This document shows positions 40,980 through 49,958 of a stretch of 64,000 nt of DNA, piece by piece. The stretch spans positions 372,001 through 436,000 of the forward strand of contig NZ_JALBGD010000003.1 in NCBI RefSeq assembly GCF_023507705.1. Direction: 5' to 3'. How positions within the stretch are numbered: the stretch's first letter is position 1; each line of letters opens with the position of its first letter. The notes under the pieces are model-generated. The model saw nothing but the letters and a program-made list of their open reading frames with translations. It had not been told where the DNA came from and made no database searches. Source of the DNA: Stappia sp. WLB 29 (GTDB lineage Bacteria; Pseudomonadota; Alphaproteobacteria; Rhizobiales; Stappiaceae). The translations under genes and the position numbers were made by a program.

Positions 40980-41996
40980 ATGAGCAAAGCTCCCAAGCCG
41001 ATCAACCTTGCCCTGCAGGGCGGCGGGGCGCATGGCGCCTTCACCTGGGGCGTGCTCGACTGGATGCTGGAGAGCCGCCGCTTCACCATCGAGGGCATCA
41101 GCGGCACCTCGGCCGGGGCGATGAACGCGGTGGTGCTGGCCGACGGCTTCCACAAGGGCGGCGAGGACGGCGCGCGCGAGGCGCTGGAAAGGTTCTGGAA
41201 GGCGGTCAGCGACCAGGCCTGGCTGAGCCCGCTGCGGCGCTCGCCCATCGACATCATCATGGGGCAGTGGAGCCTCGACATGTCGCCGAGCTACCTCGCC
41301 TTCGACATCGCCTCGCGCTTCGCCTCGCCTTACGAGTTCAACCCGCTCAACATCAATCCGCTGCGCGACGTGGTGGAGAAGACGGTCGACTTCGAGGCGG
41401 TGCGCGCCTGCGACCGGCTGAAGATCTTCATCAGCGCCACCAACGTGCAGTCGGGCAAGATCAAGGTGTTTTCCGACGGCGAAATCACGCTCGATGCGGT
41501 GATGGCCTCGGCCTGCCTGCCGCATGTGTTCCAGGCGGTGGAGATCGACGGCGTGCCTTATTGGGACGGCGGCTACATGGGCAACCCCCCGCTGTTCCCG
41601 CTGTTCGGCACGACCGGAAGCAGCGACACGGTGCTGGTGCAGATTAATCCGGTGGAGCGCAAGGAAACGCCGCGCACGGCGCGCGAGATCCTGAACCGGC
41701 TCAACGAGATCACCTTCAACTCGACGCTCTTGCGCGAAATGCGCGCCATCGAGTTCGTCACCCGGTTGATCGAGGACGGCAAGCTGGAGTCCGGGCACTA
41801 CCGGAAGGTCCATATGCACCGGATCTCGGCGACCGAGTTGAATCCGCTGCAGGCGTCCTCCAAGGTCAATGCGGAATGGCGGTTCCTCACCCATCTGCGC
41901 GACATCGGTCGCAAGGCGGCGGAGGATTGGGCGGACGAGAATTACGAGGCCGTGGGCAAGCGCTCGAGCATCGACCTGCGCGCCGAATTCCTGTGA
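40980..41996 (+). CDS. Patatin-like phospholipase family protein
   Basis: Serine hydrolase of 338 aa with the Ser-Asp dyad of the patatin fold: GGGAHGAFTWG (oxyanion hole), GTSAGAMNA (nucleophile elbow) and WDGGYMGNPPLFP (DGG Asp). No signal peptide is seen, so it is likely cytosolic. In this class such genes commonly follow bdhA, and a function in polyhydroxybutyrate or acyl-ester turnover is plausible but unproved. It uses ATG 40980. Confidence 0.88.
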   Translation: MSKAPKPINLALQGGGAHGAFTWGVLDWMLESRRFTIEGISGTSAGAMNAVVLADGFHKGGEDGAREALERFWKAVSDQAWLSPLRRSPIDIIMGQWSLDMSPSYLAFDIASRFASPYEFNPLNINPLRDVVEKTVDFEAVRACDRLKIFISATNVQSGKIKVFSDGEITLDAVMASACLPHVFQAVEIDGVPYWDGGYMGNPPLFPLFGTTGSSDTVLVQINPVERKETPRTAREILNRLNEITFNSTLLREMRAIEFVTRLIEDGKLESGHYRKVHMHRISATELNPLQASSKVNAEWRFLTHLRDIGRKAAEDWADENYEAVGKRSSIDLRAEFL

Positions 41997-42471
41997 TGTC
42001 GACCGCAAGTGATTCGTTTTCGAGCCGGCGATTCGCGGTCCGCCCGGTGGCTTCGAACGCTTCGTTAACCGATCTTAACCGGCTTTCGCGCTTCGCCTTG
42101 CAGATTGCGTTGCAAGGGCGGTTAGCGCTCCGTTAACGGCGGCGACATCTTGCGGTCCGGAAAGGGCGCGCGCACCACATCTGCGAAAATCAGCGTGCCA
42201 ACGATTTGGCAAGGGTTTTGCTCCATCATTGGCACGCTGATAGTCAGGTTGTGCGTCGTCAGCGATCGGCGGACGAGGGAAGGCGGCAAATGCGACCCCG
42301 CTGTCTTCCTTCGTCCCGCCAGCATCTCATCCGGCACGCAAGCGCTGCTTGAAGCCGGATGACGACTGCCGAAAGCTGCGCAAGGCGCAGTGCTCGGCTG
42401 CTACGTCCGGTGATTATTCCCCATTTCCAGTCGCTTGCGCAACCGGCCGGGCCGGCCATCGCCGGTAAAGG
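41997..42471. other. 475-bp gap with CtrA-like motifs and nested inverted repeats
   Basis: No supported gene; a 70-aa frame at 42150-42362 shows no recognisable features. TTAACC occurs twice 10 bases apart (42065-42070, 42075-42080) and TTAG-N7-TTAA at 42122-42136 is one base from the CtrA consensus TTAA-N7-TTAA. The inverted-repeat block 42190-42242 is described separately. Confidence 0.5.
42190..42242. promoter_or_regulatory. Nested, mutually exclusive inverted repeats
   Basis: A perfect 13-bp stem joins ATCAGCGTGCCAA (42190-42202) to TTGGCACGCTGAT (42230-42242). Inside it, TGCCAA (42197-42202) can instead pair with the nearer TTGGCA (42207-42212) over a 4-base loop. The two folds compete for the same six bases, as in a switch or attenuator. 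The next gene on this strand starts far away, so the role is unclear. Confidence 0.65.
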
Positions 42472-42945
42472 TTACCGGGTGATGACGATTCGCGCATTCT
42501 GTTTACCGCCGTCGCGGATCAGGCCGAACAGCCGGCGGGCATTGTCCGGATGCAGACGGACGCAGCCATGGGAGGCGGGACGGCCGAGATTGCGGATGTC
42601 GGTGGTGCCGTGGATGGCATAGCCGCCGAGGAAGAACACCGAATGCGGCATCGGCGCGCCGTCGTACTTGCGCGAGAAATAGCGGCGGTGCATGCGCCCC
42701 GGCCGGAAGGTGCCGACCGGGGTGCGATAGCCGCGCCGGGCGGTGGAGACCGGCCAGTCGTGGATCTGCCGGCCGTTTCTGTAGACCCGCATGCGCTGGT
42801 CGGTCAGGTCGATGCGGGCGGTGATGCCGGCCGCTTTCGCCGGGCTCGATAGGCCGGGCGCAAGCATCAGGACGAGTGCGCAGGACAGCGCGACCAGAAG
42901 CTGGCGCGCACGCGCAAAGGCCAGCGCAAGACCTGGATGGTTCAT
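42472..42945 (-). CDS. L,D-transpeptidase (YkuD domain)
   Basis: Exported peptidoglycan-modifying enzyme of 157 aa. Signal peptide around MNHPGLALAFARARQLLV to AKA, then a compact YkuD domain: IDLTDQRMRVYRNGRQIHDWPVSTARRG, GTFRPGRMHRRYFSR, and the active site HGTTDIRNLGRP followed by ASHGCVRLHPDNA, with catalytic His and Cys in SHGCVR. It forms 3-3 cross-links or attaches proteins to peptidoglycan. ATG 42945 has GGGGGGAG upstream. It is the second YkuD-type gene here, of a different subfamily from the YafK-type one. Confidence 0.92.
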   Translation of the reverse strand: MNHPGLALAFARARQLLVALSCALVLMLAPGLSSPAKAAGITARIDLTDQRMRVYRNGRQIHDWPVSTARRGYRTPVGTFRPGRMHRRYFSRKYDGAPMPHSVFFLGGYAIHGTTDIRNLGRPASHGCVRLHPDNARRLFGLIRDGGKQNARIVITR

Positions 42946-43146
42946 GTCTCCCCCCAATTCCCTTCGTGCCGGCTCCCTCCGGATTTTCCACAGGGTATTA
43001 ACAGTCGTTTTCCACAATGCCGCAAGGTCCGTTCTGGCGAGGGTGCGAATTCTCGCTCCATTGCGCCGCCGCGCCCTTAAATTGCCCGCTCCACAGCCCT
43101 AACTGTGACTCAGGGAGAGGCGCCGGGCCGACGGGAGAGGTTCGCG

Positions 43147-44013
43147 ATGACGATATTCGGTGCCAGTTTTGCGCGCCAGGCGCGCCGGGCGAAAGCGAGT
43201 GCCGCAGCGGCGGCAATGGTCGCGCTGCTGGCGGCGACCGGTTCTGCGCTCGGCGAAAGCGATCTTGAGCGGTTGAAGCGCAGCGGCGACTGCGCAGGGT
43301 GCGATTTGCGCCTGTCCGAGCTGCGCGGTCTCACCATCGAGAAAGCTCAACTGGCAGGGGCGAACCTGCGCGAGACGGACCTCAAGGAGGCTTCGCTCAT
43401 CGGGGCGAACCTTGCGGGCGCGGACCTGCGGCGCACCGAACTGGAGCGTACGGACCTTACCGGCGCAAACCTCTCGAAGGGGTCGATGCGCGGCGTCGAC
43501 CTGGAAAAGGCGATCCTGGCCGGGGCGAGCCTTGCGGGCGCGGACCTGCGCAATGCCGACATGGTCGAGACCAATCTGGTGGACGCCGGCCTGCAAGGGG
43601 CGGATCTGCGCCAGGCGCTGCTGATCCGTGCCATCGCGTCGGGAGCCGATTTCAGCAAGGCGAAGATGGAGGGCGTCAACCTGGAACGCGCCAACCTTAT
43701 GTCGGCGACATTCGCCGGCGCGCGGCTGCCCAATGCGGATTTCGACCGGGTGAGCGCGGTAGGGGCCGATTTCCGCGATGCCGATCTGACGGGCGCGCAT
43801 TTTTCCAGCGCCGACCTGACCGGCGCCAACCTGTCGGGCGCGCGGCTCGACGGGGCCTTGATGCGGCGCACGCGGCTGGTGGGAGCCGATCTTTCGGGCG
43901 CCAGCGGCCTCGACGGAGCGCGCATGGTCGGGGCCTGCGGCGACGCGACGACGAAGCTGCCCGACGGCATCGCGCTCAAGACCTGCAGCGACATGGACGA
44001 CAAGGACCGCTGA
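43147..44013 (+). CDS. Secreted pentapeptide-repeat protein
   Basis: 288-aa protein with a signal peptide (ends GSALG, cleaved before ESDLERLK) followed by a right-handed beta-helix of about 35 A(D/N)LxX repeats, for example ANLRETDLKEASLIGANLAGADLRRTELERTDL in part. Two Cys pairs flank the helix (CAGC near the start, CGDATTKLPDGIALKTC at the end). Pentapeptide proteins such as MfpA/Qnr shield DNA gyrase, but the export signal rules out that location here. Function unknown. Confidence 0.85.
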   Translation: MTIFGASFARQARRAKASAAAAAMVALLAATGSALGESDLERLKRSGDCAGCDLRLSELRGLTIEKAQLAGANLRETDLKEASLIGANLAGADLRRTELERTDLTGANLSKGSMRGVDLEKAILAGASLAGADLRNADMVETNLVDAGLQGADLRQALLIRAIASGADFSKAKMEGVNLERANLMSATFAGARLPNADFDRVSAVGADFRDADLTGAHFSSADLTGANLSGARLDGALMRRTRLVGADLSGASGLDGARMVGACGDATTKLPDGIALKTCSDMDDKDR

Positions 44014-44081
44014 GGCGGTCCGGACATTCGCTTCCGCGGGAAGATTGACGCGGCGGCGGGGATCGCCAACAAGATCACGCC

Positions 44082-44969
44082 ATGAGCCGACCCGTCTTCC
44101 GCTTCGCTCCCTCGCCGAACGGCCGCCTGCATCTGGGCCATGCCCTGTCCGCGCTGCTCAATGCGCGCATGGCGGGGGCGCTGGGCGGGCGGCTGCTGAT
44201 CCGCATCGAGGATATCGACGCCGCCCGCTGCACGCCGGCGCTCGAGGCCGGGGTGCTGGAGGACCTCGCCTGGCTGGGGCTCGACTGGGAGCGCCCGGTG
44301 CGCCGGCAGTCCGAGCATTTCCCCGATTATGCGGCCGCTCTCGCGCGCCTTTCCGTCATGGGGCTGGTGCGCAAGGCCTTCCTGACCCGCGGCGAGATCG
44401 CGCGCGCGGTGGCGCGGCTGGAGGAGACGCGGGGCGCGCCCTGGCCCTGCGATCCCGACGGGGCGCCGCTCTATCCGGGCGACGAGGCGGTTCTGAGCCT
44501 GGACGAGATCGCCGCACGCGAGGCGCAAGGGGCGCCGTTCGCGCTGCGGCTCGATATGGCGGCAGCGCTCGCCCGCTGCAAGGCGCCGCTCTCCTGGCAG
44601 GAACTGCAGGACGACGAGGGGCGGCAGGCGCCGGCGCGCATCGCTGCCGATCCGGCGCGCTGGGGCGATGTGGTGCTGGCGCGCAAGGACACGCCGACGA
44701 GCTATCACCTGTCGGTGGTGGTCGACGACGCATTGCAGGGCATCACCCATGTGGTGCGCGGGCGCGACCTTTACGAGGCAACCGCGGTGCACCGGCTCTT
44801 GCAGGCGCTGCTCGGCCTGCCCGAGCCGCTCTATCGCCATCACCGGCTGATCCTGGGCGAGGACGGGCGCAAGCTGTCGAAGTCGCAGGGCGATACGGCG
44901 CTGGCCGAGCTAAGGGCCAAGGGCGCGACGCCGGACGAGGTCCGGCGCCTGGTCGGGCTGGAGCTCTGA
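44082..44969 (+). CDS. gluQ: Glutamyl-Q tRNA(Asp) synthetase
   Basis: Truncated GluRS paralogue of 295 aa that attaches glutamate to the queuosine base of tRNA-Asp. Lacks an anticodon-binding domain, as all family members do. Motifs: FAPSPNGRLHLGHALSALLNA (HIGH-like), IRIEDIDAARC and KLSKSQGD (KMSKS-like). The zinc-binding Cys set of E. coli GluQRS (CxC, Y, C) is not present; only one Cys remains, in WPCDPDG. A queuosine precursor transporter gene also occurs in this window, consistent with an intact queuosine pathway. Its stop lies 3 bases from the convergent AEC gene. Confidence 0.9.
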   Translation: MSRPVFRFAPSPNGRLHLGHALSALLNARMAGALGGRLLIRIEDIDAARCTPALEAGVLEDLAWLGLDWERPVRRQSEHFPDYAAALARLSVMGLVRKAFLTRGEIARAVARLEETRGAPWPCDPDGAPLYPGDEAVLSLDEIAAREAQGAPFALRLDMAAALARCKAPLSWQELQDDEGRQAPARIAADPARWGDVVLARKDTPTSYHLSVVVDDALQGITHVVRGRDLYEATAVHRLLQALLGLPEPLYRHHRLILGEDGRKLSKSQGDTALAELRAKGATPDEVRRLVGLEL

Positions 44970-44972
44970 TAT

Positions 44973-45926
44973 TCAGAGCCCGAGGAATGCCATCCACAAC
45001 ACGGTGGAGACGACGGCAAGGCCGGTCGTCATGGTGATCGAGTTCGCCGACATGGCGTGGCCGGTGCCGTAGCGGTTGGCGAAGAGGAAGGCGTTGATGC
45101 CGGTCGGGCAGGCGGCCGTGAGCGTCGCCACCGAGACCCACAGCGGCGGCAGATGCACCACATGCGCCGCCATCAGATAGACCACCGCGGGCATCACGCC
45201 GATCTTCAGCAGGCTGAGCAGCAGCCCGGGCACCAGGTTGCCGCGGATGCCGTAGGCGACGATGCTCATGCCGAGCGAGAACAGGGCGACGGGGATCGCC
45301 GAACCGGCGATGCGCGCGAGCACGTCGGCGAAGACGCCTTCGATCGGCAGGCCGGTCACGCGCCAGATGCCGCCAGCGACGATGCCGATGACGATCGGGT
45401 TGGTGGCGAGATTGCGGGCGATGCCGATCAGCAGCTCGCCCAAGGGCTTCGCCTCCTGGGTCCCGTCGAGCACGGCGGCCCGCTCCATCAGGACGGCGCA
45501 GACCACGGTCAGCACCGGCAGGTGGATGGAGATCAGCACGAAGAGCGGCACCAGCCCCTCGTCGCCGTAGATCGCGGTGATCAGGGGAATGCCGACGAGA
45601 ACCGTGTTGGCGAAACCGGCGCTGATGCCGGCGATCACCCCGGCGCGCGCCTCGCGCCCGAACAGGCGGCGGACGATCACCGTGCCGAGCGCCCAGACCA
45701 CGGCGACGCCGGTGAAGTAGGAGATCCAGAAGCCCCAGGGCGAGACGCCGCCGAGCGAGCTGGTCGCCAGGGTGCGGAAGATCAGCACCGGAATGGCGAT
45801 CACGTAGATGAACTGGCCGAGGGCATCGCCGATCTTCGCATCGAGGATGCCGAAGCGGGCGGCGGCATAGCCGATGCCTATCAGCGCGAAGACGGGCAGA
45901 ACGATGGAGAGGATCTGGTCGACCAT
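44973..45926 (-). CDS. AEC family (auxin efflux carrier-like) transporter
   Basis: Integral membrane transporter of 317 aa with about ten helices, two inverted five-helix repeats. Recognisable stretches include LIGIGYAAARFGILDAKIGDALGQFIYVIAIPVLIFRTLA near the start, GFANTVLVGIPLI and VATLTAACPTGINAFLFANRYG near the end, the latter containing the conserved helix-break motif. Members move organic acids such as malonate or malate. Substrate here unknown. ATG 45926 gives the usual short N-terminus. Confidence 0.88.
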   Translation of the reverse strand: MVDQILSIVLPVFALIGIGYAAARFGILDAKIGDALGQFIYVIAIPVLIFRTLATSSLGGVSPWGFWISYFTGVAVVWALGTVIVRRLFGREARAGVIAGISAGFANTVLVGIPLITAIYGDEGLVPLFVLISIHLPVLTVVCAVLMERAAVLDGTQEAKPLGELLIGIARNLATNPIVIGIVAGGIWRVTGLPIEGVFADVLARIAGSAIPVALFSLGMSIVAYGIRGNLVPGLLLSLLKIGVMPAVVYLMAAHVVHLPPLWVSVATLTAACPTGINAFLFANRYGTGHAMSANSITMTTGLAVVSTVLWMAFLGL

Positions 45927-46052
45927 GAAGGCTCTTTCGCATGCCCGGGGTGCGCCGACAAGCCGCAGTCGGGCATGCCGGCCATGCCCGCTTGATTTGC
46001 CCGGCAGGTAAGGCACCATGGCAGGCGAGGGGACGCGAGGAGATTCGGCACC

Positions 46053-47264
46053 ATGGTCGGAACGATCGCATCGGGGGGCGAGGCGCCCGCAGCCGGTCCG
46101 CAAGCCGGCGCCGATGACAGGGAGGCGGCGCAGGAGGCGGCTTCCGTCGACCGGGTGGCGGTGCTGCTGCACGACCTGCGCACGCCGCTGGCGGCCATGC
46201 GCACGGCGGCCGAGATGATCGGCGCCGATCCCACCACCCAGCGCCAGGCTTCGGCGCTCAGAACCCTGGAAATGGCCATCGACGCGCTGCTGTCGATGAC
46301 GACGCAGGGGCTCGCAGGCGCCACGCCGGAGGACGAGGACGCCTGCGACGTGGCCACCGACATCCTGTCCGTGTGCGAGCTGTTTTCCGCCGAAGCTCGG
46401 GTGCGCGGGCTCACCGAGCGGCGCGACATCGCCGGCGGGCTGGCGAACTACCGCGTCGCAGATCCGCTGGCGCTGCGCCGTATTCTTTCGGTTCTCTACG
46501 ACAATGCGCTGAAATACACGGCCGAGGGCGGGCTGACGCTCACCGCCCGTGTCGGCGGCGAGGGGAATGGCGCGGGTGCGCCGGAGCTGGAACTGAGCCT
46601 CGCCGATACCGGGATCGGCATTCCGGACGAGGAGCGCGGGCTTCTGTTCCGCGCCCGGCGGCGCGGGGAACTCGCCCGCGACACGGCAACGGGCAGCGGG
46701 CTCGGCCTGTGGAGCGCCGGCCGGCTGGCGGTCGCCCAGGGCGGGCGGCTGGAGCTGGCCGAGAGTTCGCCGGCGGGCAGCCGGTTTTCCCTGCGTCTGC
46801 CGCTGCGCCCGTTCGAGGGCGGCGGCACGGTGCGCGGGAGCGGCAAGCCGCGCGGGGCGCGCGAGCGGCCGAACATACGCTGCCTGGTGCGCCGCCGGCT
46901 TTTGGTGGTCGACGACAACGAGGCCAACCGCAGGATGATGGAGGCGATGCTCGGCGCCTTCGGCTGCGACACGCTGCTGGCGAGCGGCGGGCGCGAGGCG
47001 CTGGAGCTGCTGGCGCGCGAGCCGGTGGATGCGGTGCTGCTGGACATCAACATGCCCGGTATGGACGGGATCGAGACGCTGGCGGAAATCCGCGGGCGAG
47101 GGGACGCCGCCGCCCGCCTGCCGGTGCTGGGCATCACCGCCGCGACCCTGTCCACCCGCGAAAGGGAAGACCTGTCGAGCTTCGACCTGCTGCTGGAAAA
47201 GCCGGTGCTGCCGGCGGCGCTGTTTTCCGCCCTCGACCGGGCGATCGCCGGGCGGGCGGGCTGA
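46053..47264 (+). CDS. Soluble hybrid histidine kinase with receiver domain
   Basis: 403-aa two-component protein without transmembrane segments or recognisable sensor domain. After a variable Ala/Gly-rich leader comes the dimerisation/phosphotransfer helix (residues about 35-100, LLHDLRTPLAAM with the phospho-His), an HATPase domain with N-box DNALKYT, G1 DTGIGIPDE and G2 GSGLGLW, and a C-terminal receiver (about 285-400): LLVVDDNEANRR, the phosphoacceptor Asp in LLDINMPGMDG and the conserved Lys in LLEKPV. It may take input through protein partners. No output regulator is adjacent; its target is unknown. Confidence 0.9.
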   Translation: MVGTIASGGEAPAAGPQAGADDREAAQEAASVDRVAVLLHDLRTPLAAMRTAAEMIGADPTTQRQASALRTLEMAIDALLSMTTQGLAGATPEDEDACDVATDILSVCELFSAEARVRGLTERRDIAGGLANYRVADPLALRRILSVLYDNALKYTAEGGLTLTARVGGEGNGAGAPELELSLADTGIGIPDEERGLLFRARRRGELARDTATGSGLGLWSAGRLAVAQGGRLELAESSPAGSRFSLRLPLRPFEGGGTVRGSGKPRGARERPNIRCLVRRRLLVVDDNEANRRMMEAMLGAFGCDTLLASGGREALELLAREPVDAVLLDINMPGMDGIETLAEIRGRGDAAARLPVLGITAATLSTREREDLSSFDLLLEKPVLPAALFSALDRAIAGRAG

Positions 47265-47292
47265 TCCAGCTGCCGTCCCGGCGCGACTATCT

Positions 47293-48180
47293 TCAGATCA
47301 CCACGATACCGGTATGCTTGGCCTTGTGCTCGGGCTCGACATGGATCGTCGTGCGCGCGCCCGGCACATCCTTGGAGATCGCCGCCTCGATGCGGTCGCA
47401 GATGTCGTGGGCGCGCTCGACCGTCATGTCGGCCGGCACGACCAGGTGGAAATCCACGAAGACGACATGGCCGGCCGAGCGGGTGCGCAGGTCGTGCGCC
47501 TCGATGGCGCCGTCGCCGGAGGTCGAAATGACCTCGCGGATGCGATCCTGCAGCGCCGGGGCGACCGCCTCGTCCATCAGCCCGCCGAGCGATTCCTTCA
47601 TCAAACCCCAGCCCGACCACAGGATGTTGAGCGCCACCAGCGCGGCCAGCAGCGAATCGAGCTCGCGAATGCCGGTCAGCATCACCAGGACGACGCCGGC
47701 CAGCACGCCGAGCGAGGAGAAGACGTCGGTGTAGAGGTGCTTGCCGTCGGCGACCAGCGCCATGGAGCGATGGCCGCGGCCGATGCGCACCAGCACGGTC
47801 GCCCAGATGCCGTTGAGCACGGTGGCGAGCGCGTTGACCCCCAGACCCTCCGGCGTGAACTCGACCGGCTGCGGATCGACGTAGTTCTTCCAGGCCTCGT
47901 GTCCGATGGACAGGGCGGCCAGCACGATCAGCACGCCGACGAGCACGGCGGCCATGTATTCGGCCTTGTGGTGACCGTAAGGGTGATTGCTGTCGGCCGG
48001 CTTTGCGGCGAACCACACGGCGAGGAAGGCGGCGACCGCGGAGGCGACGTTGACGATCGATTCCAGCGCGTCGGAATAGAGCGCGACCGAGCCGGTCCAG
48101 CGATAGGCCAGGTATTTCAGCGCGAGGACGGCGATGCCGACGAAGATGCTGGCGAGCGCGACGCGCAGGCGAAGGGTCAT
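47293..48180 (-). CDS. Cation diffusion facilitator transporter
   Basis: CDF family metal exporter of 295 aa with six helices and a C-terminal cytosolic domain. Metal-site motifs are DALESIVNV in helix 2, HPYGHHKAEYMAAVLVG between helices and HLYTDVFSSLGV in helix 5, matching Zn/Fe-type members (H-x3-D / D-x3-D sets). Length and C-terminal ferredoxin-like domain (SAGHVVFVDFHLVVPADMT) fit. ATG 48180 is preceded by GAGG. Which metal is exported cannot be settled. Confidence 0.9.
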   Translation of the reverse strand: MTLRLRVALASIFVGIAVLALKYLAYRWTGSVALYSDALESIVNVASAVAAFLAVWFAAKPADSNHPYGHHKAEYMAAVLVGVLIVLAALSIGHEAWKNYVDPQPVEFTPEGLGVNALATVLNGIWATVLVRIGRGHRSMALVADGKHLYTDVFSSLGVLAGVVLVMLTGIRELDSLLAALVALNILWSGWGLMKESLGGLMDEAVAPALQDRIREVISTSGDGAIEAHDLRTRSAGHVVFVDFHLVVPADMTVERAHDICDRIEAAISKDVPGARTTIHVEPEHKAKHTGIVVI

Positions 48181-48277
48181 GGGAGGGCAGCCTCGCAAGT
48201 GGTCCGGGACACGAGGACCCGATTGCGGGCAAAGCCCTACCCCTTTTTTGCCCTCAAGACAAACCTGGCGGGGATCT

Positions 48278-49000
48278 TCACTGCATGGCCGCGCCGAGAA
48301 TCACGCCCGGCCGGCCGCCCGGCTCCACCTGCACCAGCACGGCGCAATGTCCGGCTTTCATCTTGCGCATTTCGCTGGCCGGCAGGCGGTAGGTGGCGGG
48401 GCCGCCTTCCCACATGCCGATGGCGCGGATGCCGCGCACCACATGGTGATAGGTGACGTTCCGGCCCTTGTTCTCGCCGCGGTCGATCTCCACCTCGATC
48501 GGGCGGGAGACGAAGACGAAATAGATCGTCGCCATTTTCACCGACGCGGGCAGTTCGCCGTCGACGCGGACCTCGAGAAGGTCGCCGGCCATCTCCAGGT
48601 CGACGGTGACCGGCAGCGGGGCCTGCTTGTCCAGCTCGGCCTGCAGGGCGCCGCTGTTGCTGCCGACCACATGGCCGCTGCCGTTGACCACGATCTGCGG
48701 CGTGTAGACGGCGCGGTCTCCGCGCGCTTCGGCATAGGCGCGCTGGCGGGCGCCGTAATCGGGCGAGGCGAGCGTGTCGCGCCAGCCGAGATAATCCCAG
48801 TAGTCGACGGGATAGGTGAGGGTCACGAGATCGCCGCGGCGGGCGAGCTCGCCCATCAGCTTGTCGGCCGGCGGGCAGGAGGAGCAGCCCTGGCTGGTGA
48901 ACAGTTCGACCACGGCGCGCTGCTCGCCGGCCTGCGCGGCCGGGAGCATCGCAGCCAGCGACAGCAAGACGGACAGAATGAGATGTGCCGGTGCCCGCAT
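48278..49000 (-). CDS. DUF1223 thioredoxin-fold secreted protein
   Basis: Exported protein of 240 aa of the DUF1223 family. Signal peptide ending AAQA, then a thioredoxin-like fold with VVELFTSQGCSSCPPADKLM (CxxC), DYWDYLGWRDTLASPDYGARQRAYAEA and YTPQIVVNGSGHVVGSN. The role is unknown; a link to redox or metal handling is suggested only by the fold and by the neighbouring CDF transporter. ATG 49000 is used. Confidence 0.85.
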   Translation of the reverse strand: MRAPAHLILSVLLSLAAMLPAAQAGEQRAVVELFTSQGCSSCPPADKLMGELARRGDLVTLTYPVDYWDYLGWRDTLASPDYGARQRAYAEARGDRAVYTPQIVVNGSGHVVGSNSGALQAELDKQAPLPVTVDLEMAGDLLEVRVDGELPASVKMATIYFVFVSRPIEVEIDRGENKGRNVTYHHVVRGIRAIGMWEGGPATYRLPASEMRKMKAGHCAVLVQVEPGGRPGVILGAAMQ

Positions 49001-49140
49001 CGGGGGATCTGACCATTCCTGTGAAAGCGGCGACCGCAGCGGATGCCGCAGCCCGAGTGCCCCGACAATAGGTTGGGTCGCAGGCGAAGGCCACTCACGA
49101 GGGCTTGAAATCACGCAATCGGGAACGGCGGTTCCGGGGG

Positions 49141-49767
49141 TCAGCCGTTCGGGCTTGCCAGGACCTGTTCCAACTGCGGCAGGAAGACATCGCGATAGGT
49201 TTCCGGCGACAGCGGGCCGATGAACTTGAAGCGGATGGTGCCGGCGGCATCGACGATGAAGGTCTCGGGCACACCGTAGACGCCCCACTCGATGGCGGCG
49301 CGGCCGTTCTCGTCGGCGCCGACGCGCGAATAGGGGTTGCCGAGCGTGCCGAGGAAGCGGCGGGCGTTCTCCGCCTTGTCCTTGTAGTTGATGCCGATCA
49401 TCTGCGCCTTGCCGGAGCGGGCGAGCTCTTCCAGCAGCGGATGTTCCTGGCGGCAGGGCACGCACCAGGAGGCGAAGATGTTGACGACGCTGACCTTGCC
49501 GAGAAGATCGGCGCGGGAAACGCCGGGGACGGGCGCGCCGCCGTCGACCAACTCGGGCACGGGCGGCAGCGAGAATTCGGGCGCAGGCCTGTCGATCAGG
49601 GCGGAGGGAACCTGCGAGGTGTCCTTGCCGCTGAGCAGCTGGATCAGGAACAGCACGGCGAGCAGGCCGAAGACGATGAGCGGCAGCAAGGCCAGCAAGG
49701 GCACGCGGCGGCGCGGGGCGGCGCCGTCCGGCCGTCCGCCGGTTTCGGTTTCCGTTTCGGTGCTCAT
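49141..49767 (-). CDS. ccmG: Thiol:disulfide interchange protein CcmG/DsbE
   Basis: Membrane-anchored thioredoxin of 208 aa that reduces apocytochrome c before heme attachment. One N-terminal helix (LLALLPLIVFGLLAVLFLIQLL, cut) anchors it; the periplasmic domain holds NIFASWCVPCRQEHP (active-site WCxxC) and GVYGVPETFIVDAAG (cis-Pro loop). The last gene of a ccmABCDG operon; its start overlaps the ccmD stop by ATGA. Confidence 0.95.
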   Translation of the reverse strand: MSTETETETGGRPDGAAPRRRVPLLALLPLIVFGLLAVLFLIQLLSGKDTSQVPSALIDRPAPEFSLPPVPELVDGGAPVPGVSRADLLGKVSVVNIFASWCVPCRQEHPLLEELARSGKAQMIGINYKDKAENARRFLGTLGNPYSRVGADENGRAAIEWGVYGVPETFIVDAAGTIRFKFIGPLSPETYRDVFLPQLEQVLASPNG

Positions 49768-49958
49768 CCGCGCTCTCCGGAGGCAGGGGTATTCGAGCGG
49801 CGGCGCACGCCGTCCGCCTCCAGCTTCGCCAGTGCGGCGGTGAGGGCCTTGCGGTCGGCGGCGAGCCAGGCGAACAGGCCGGCGACCGTCGCCAGCGTGA
49901 TCGCGTAGCAGGCGAAGATGAAGCCCGCATGGGGCCCGAGGTCGAGAAGCCCGGTCAT
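49764..49958 (-). CDS. ccmD: Heme exporter protein D
   Basis: Small 64-aa single-helix membrane protein that binds CcmC and CcmE and helps release holo-CcmE. MTGLLDLGPHAGFIFACYAITLATVA matches the family start (LGPHAxFIxxxY) and length. Its ATG overlaps the ccmC stop by 4 bases and its stop overlaps the ccmG start, confirming translational coupling. Confidence 0.92.
   Translation of the reverse strand: MTGLLDLGPHAGFIFACYAITLATVAGLFAWLAADRKALTAALAKLEADGVRRRSNTPASGERG

Noticed and set aside
42230-42242. Sigma-54 promoter
   Set aside because: TTGGCAC matches the -24 element but no TTGC-type -12 element follows at the right distance.
42150-42362. 70-aa ORF in the 41997-42471 gap
   Set aside because: Crosses the inverted-repeat block, lacks a ribosome site and has an amino-acid content unlike real genes.
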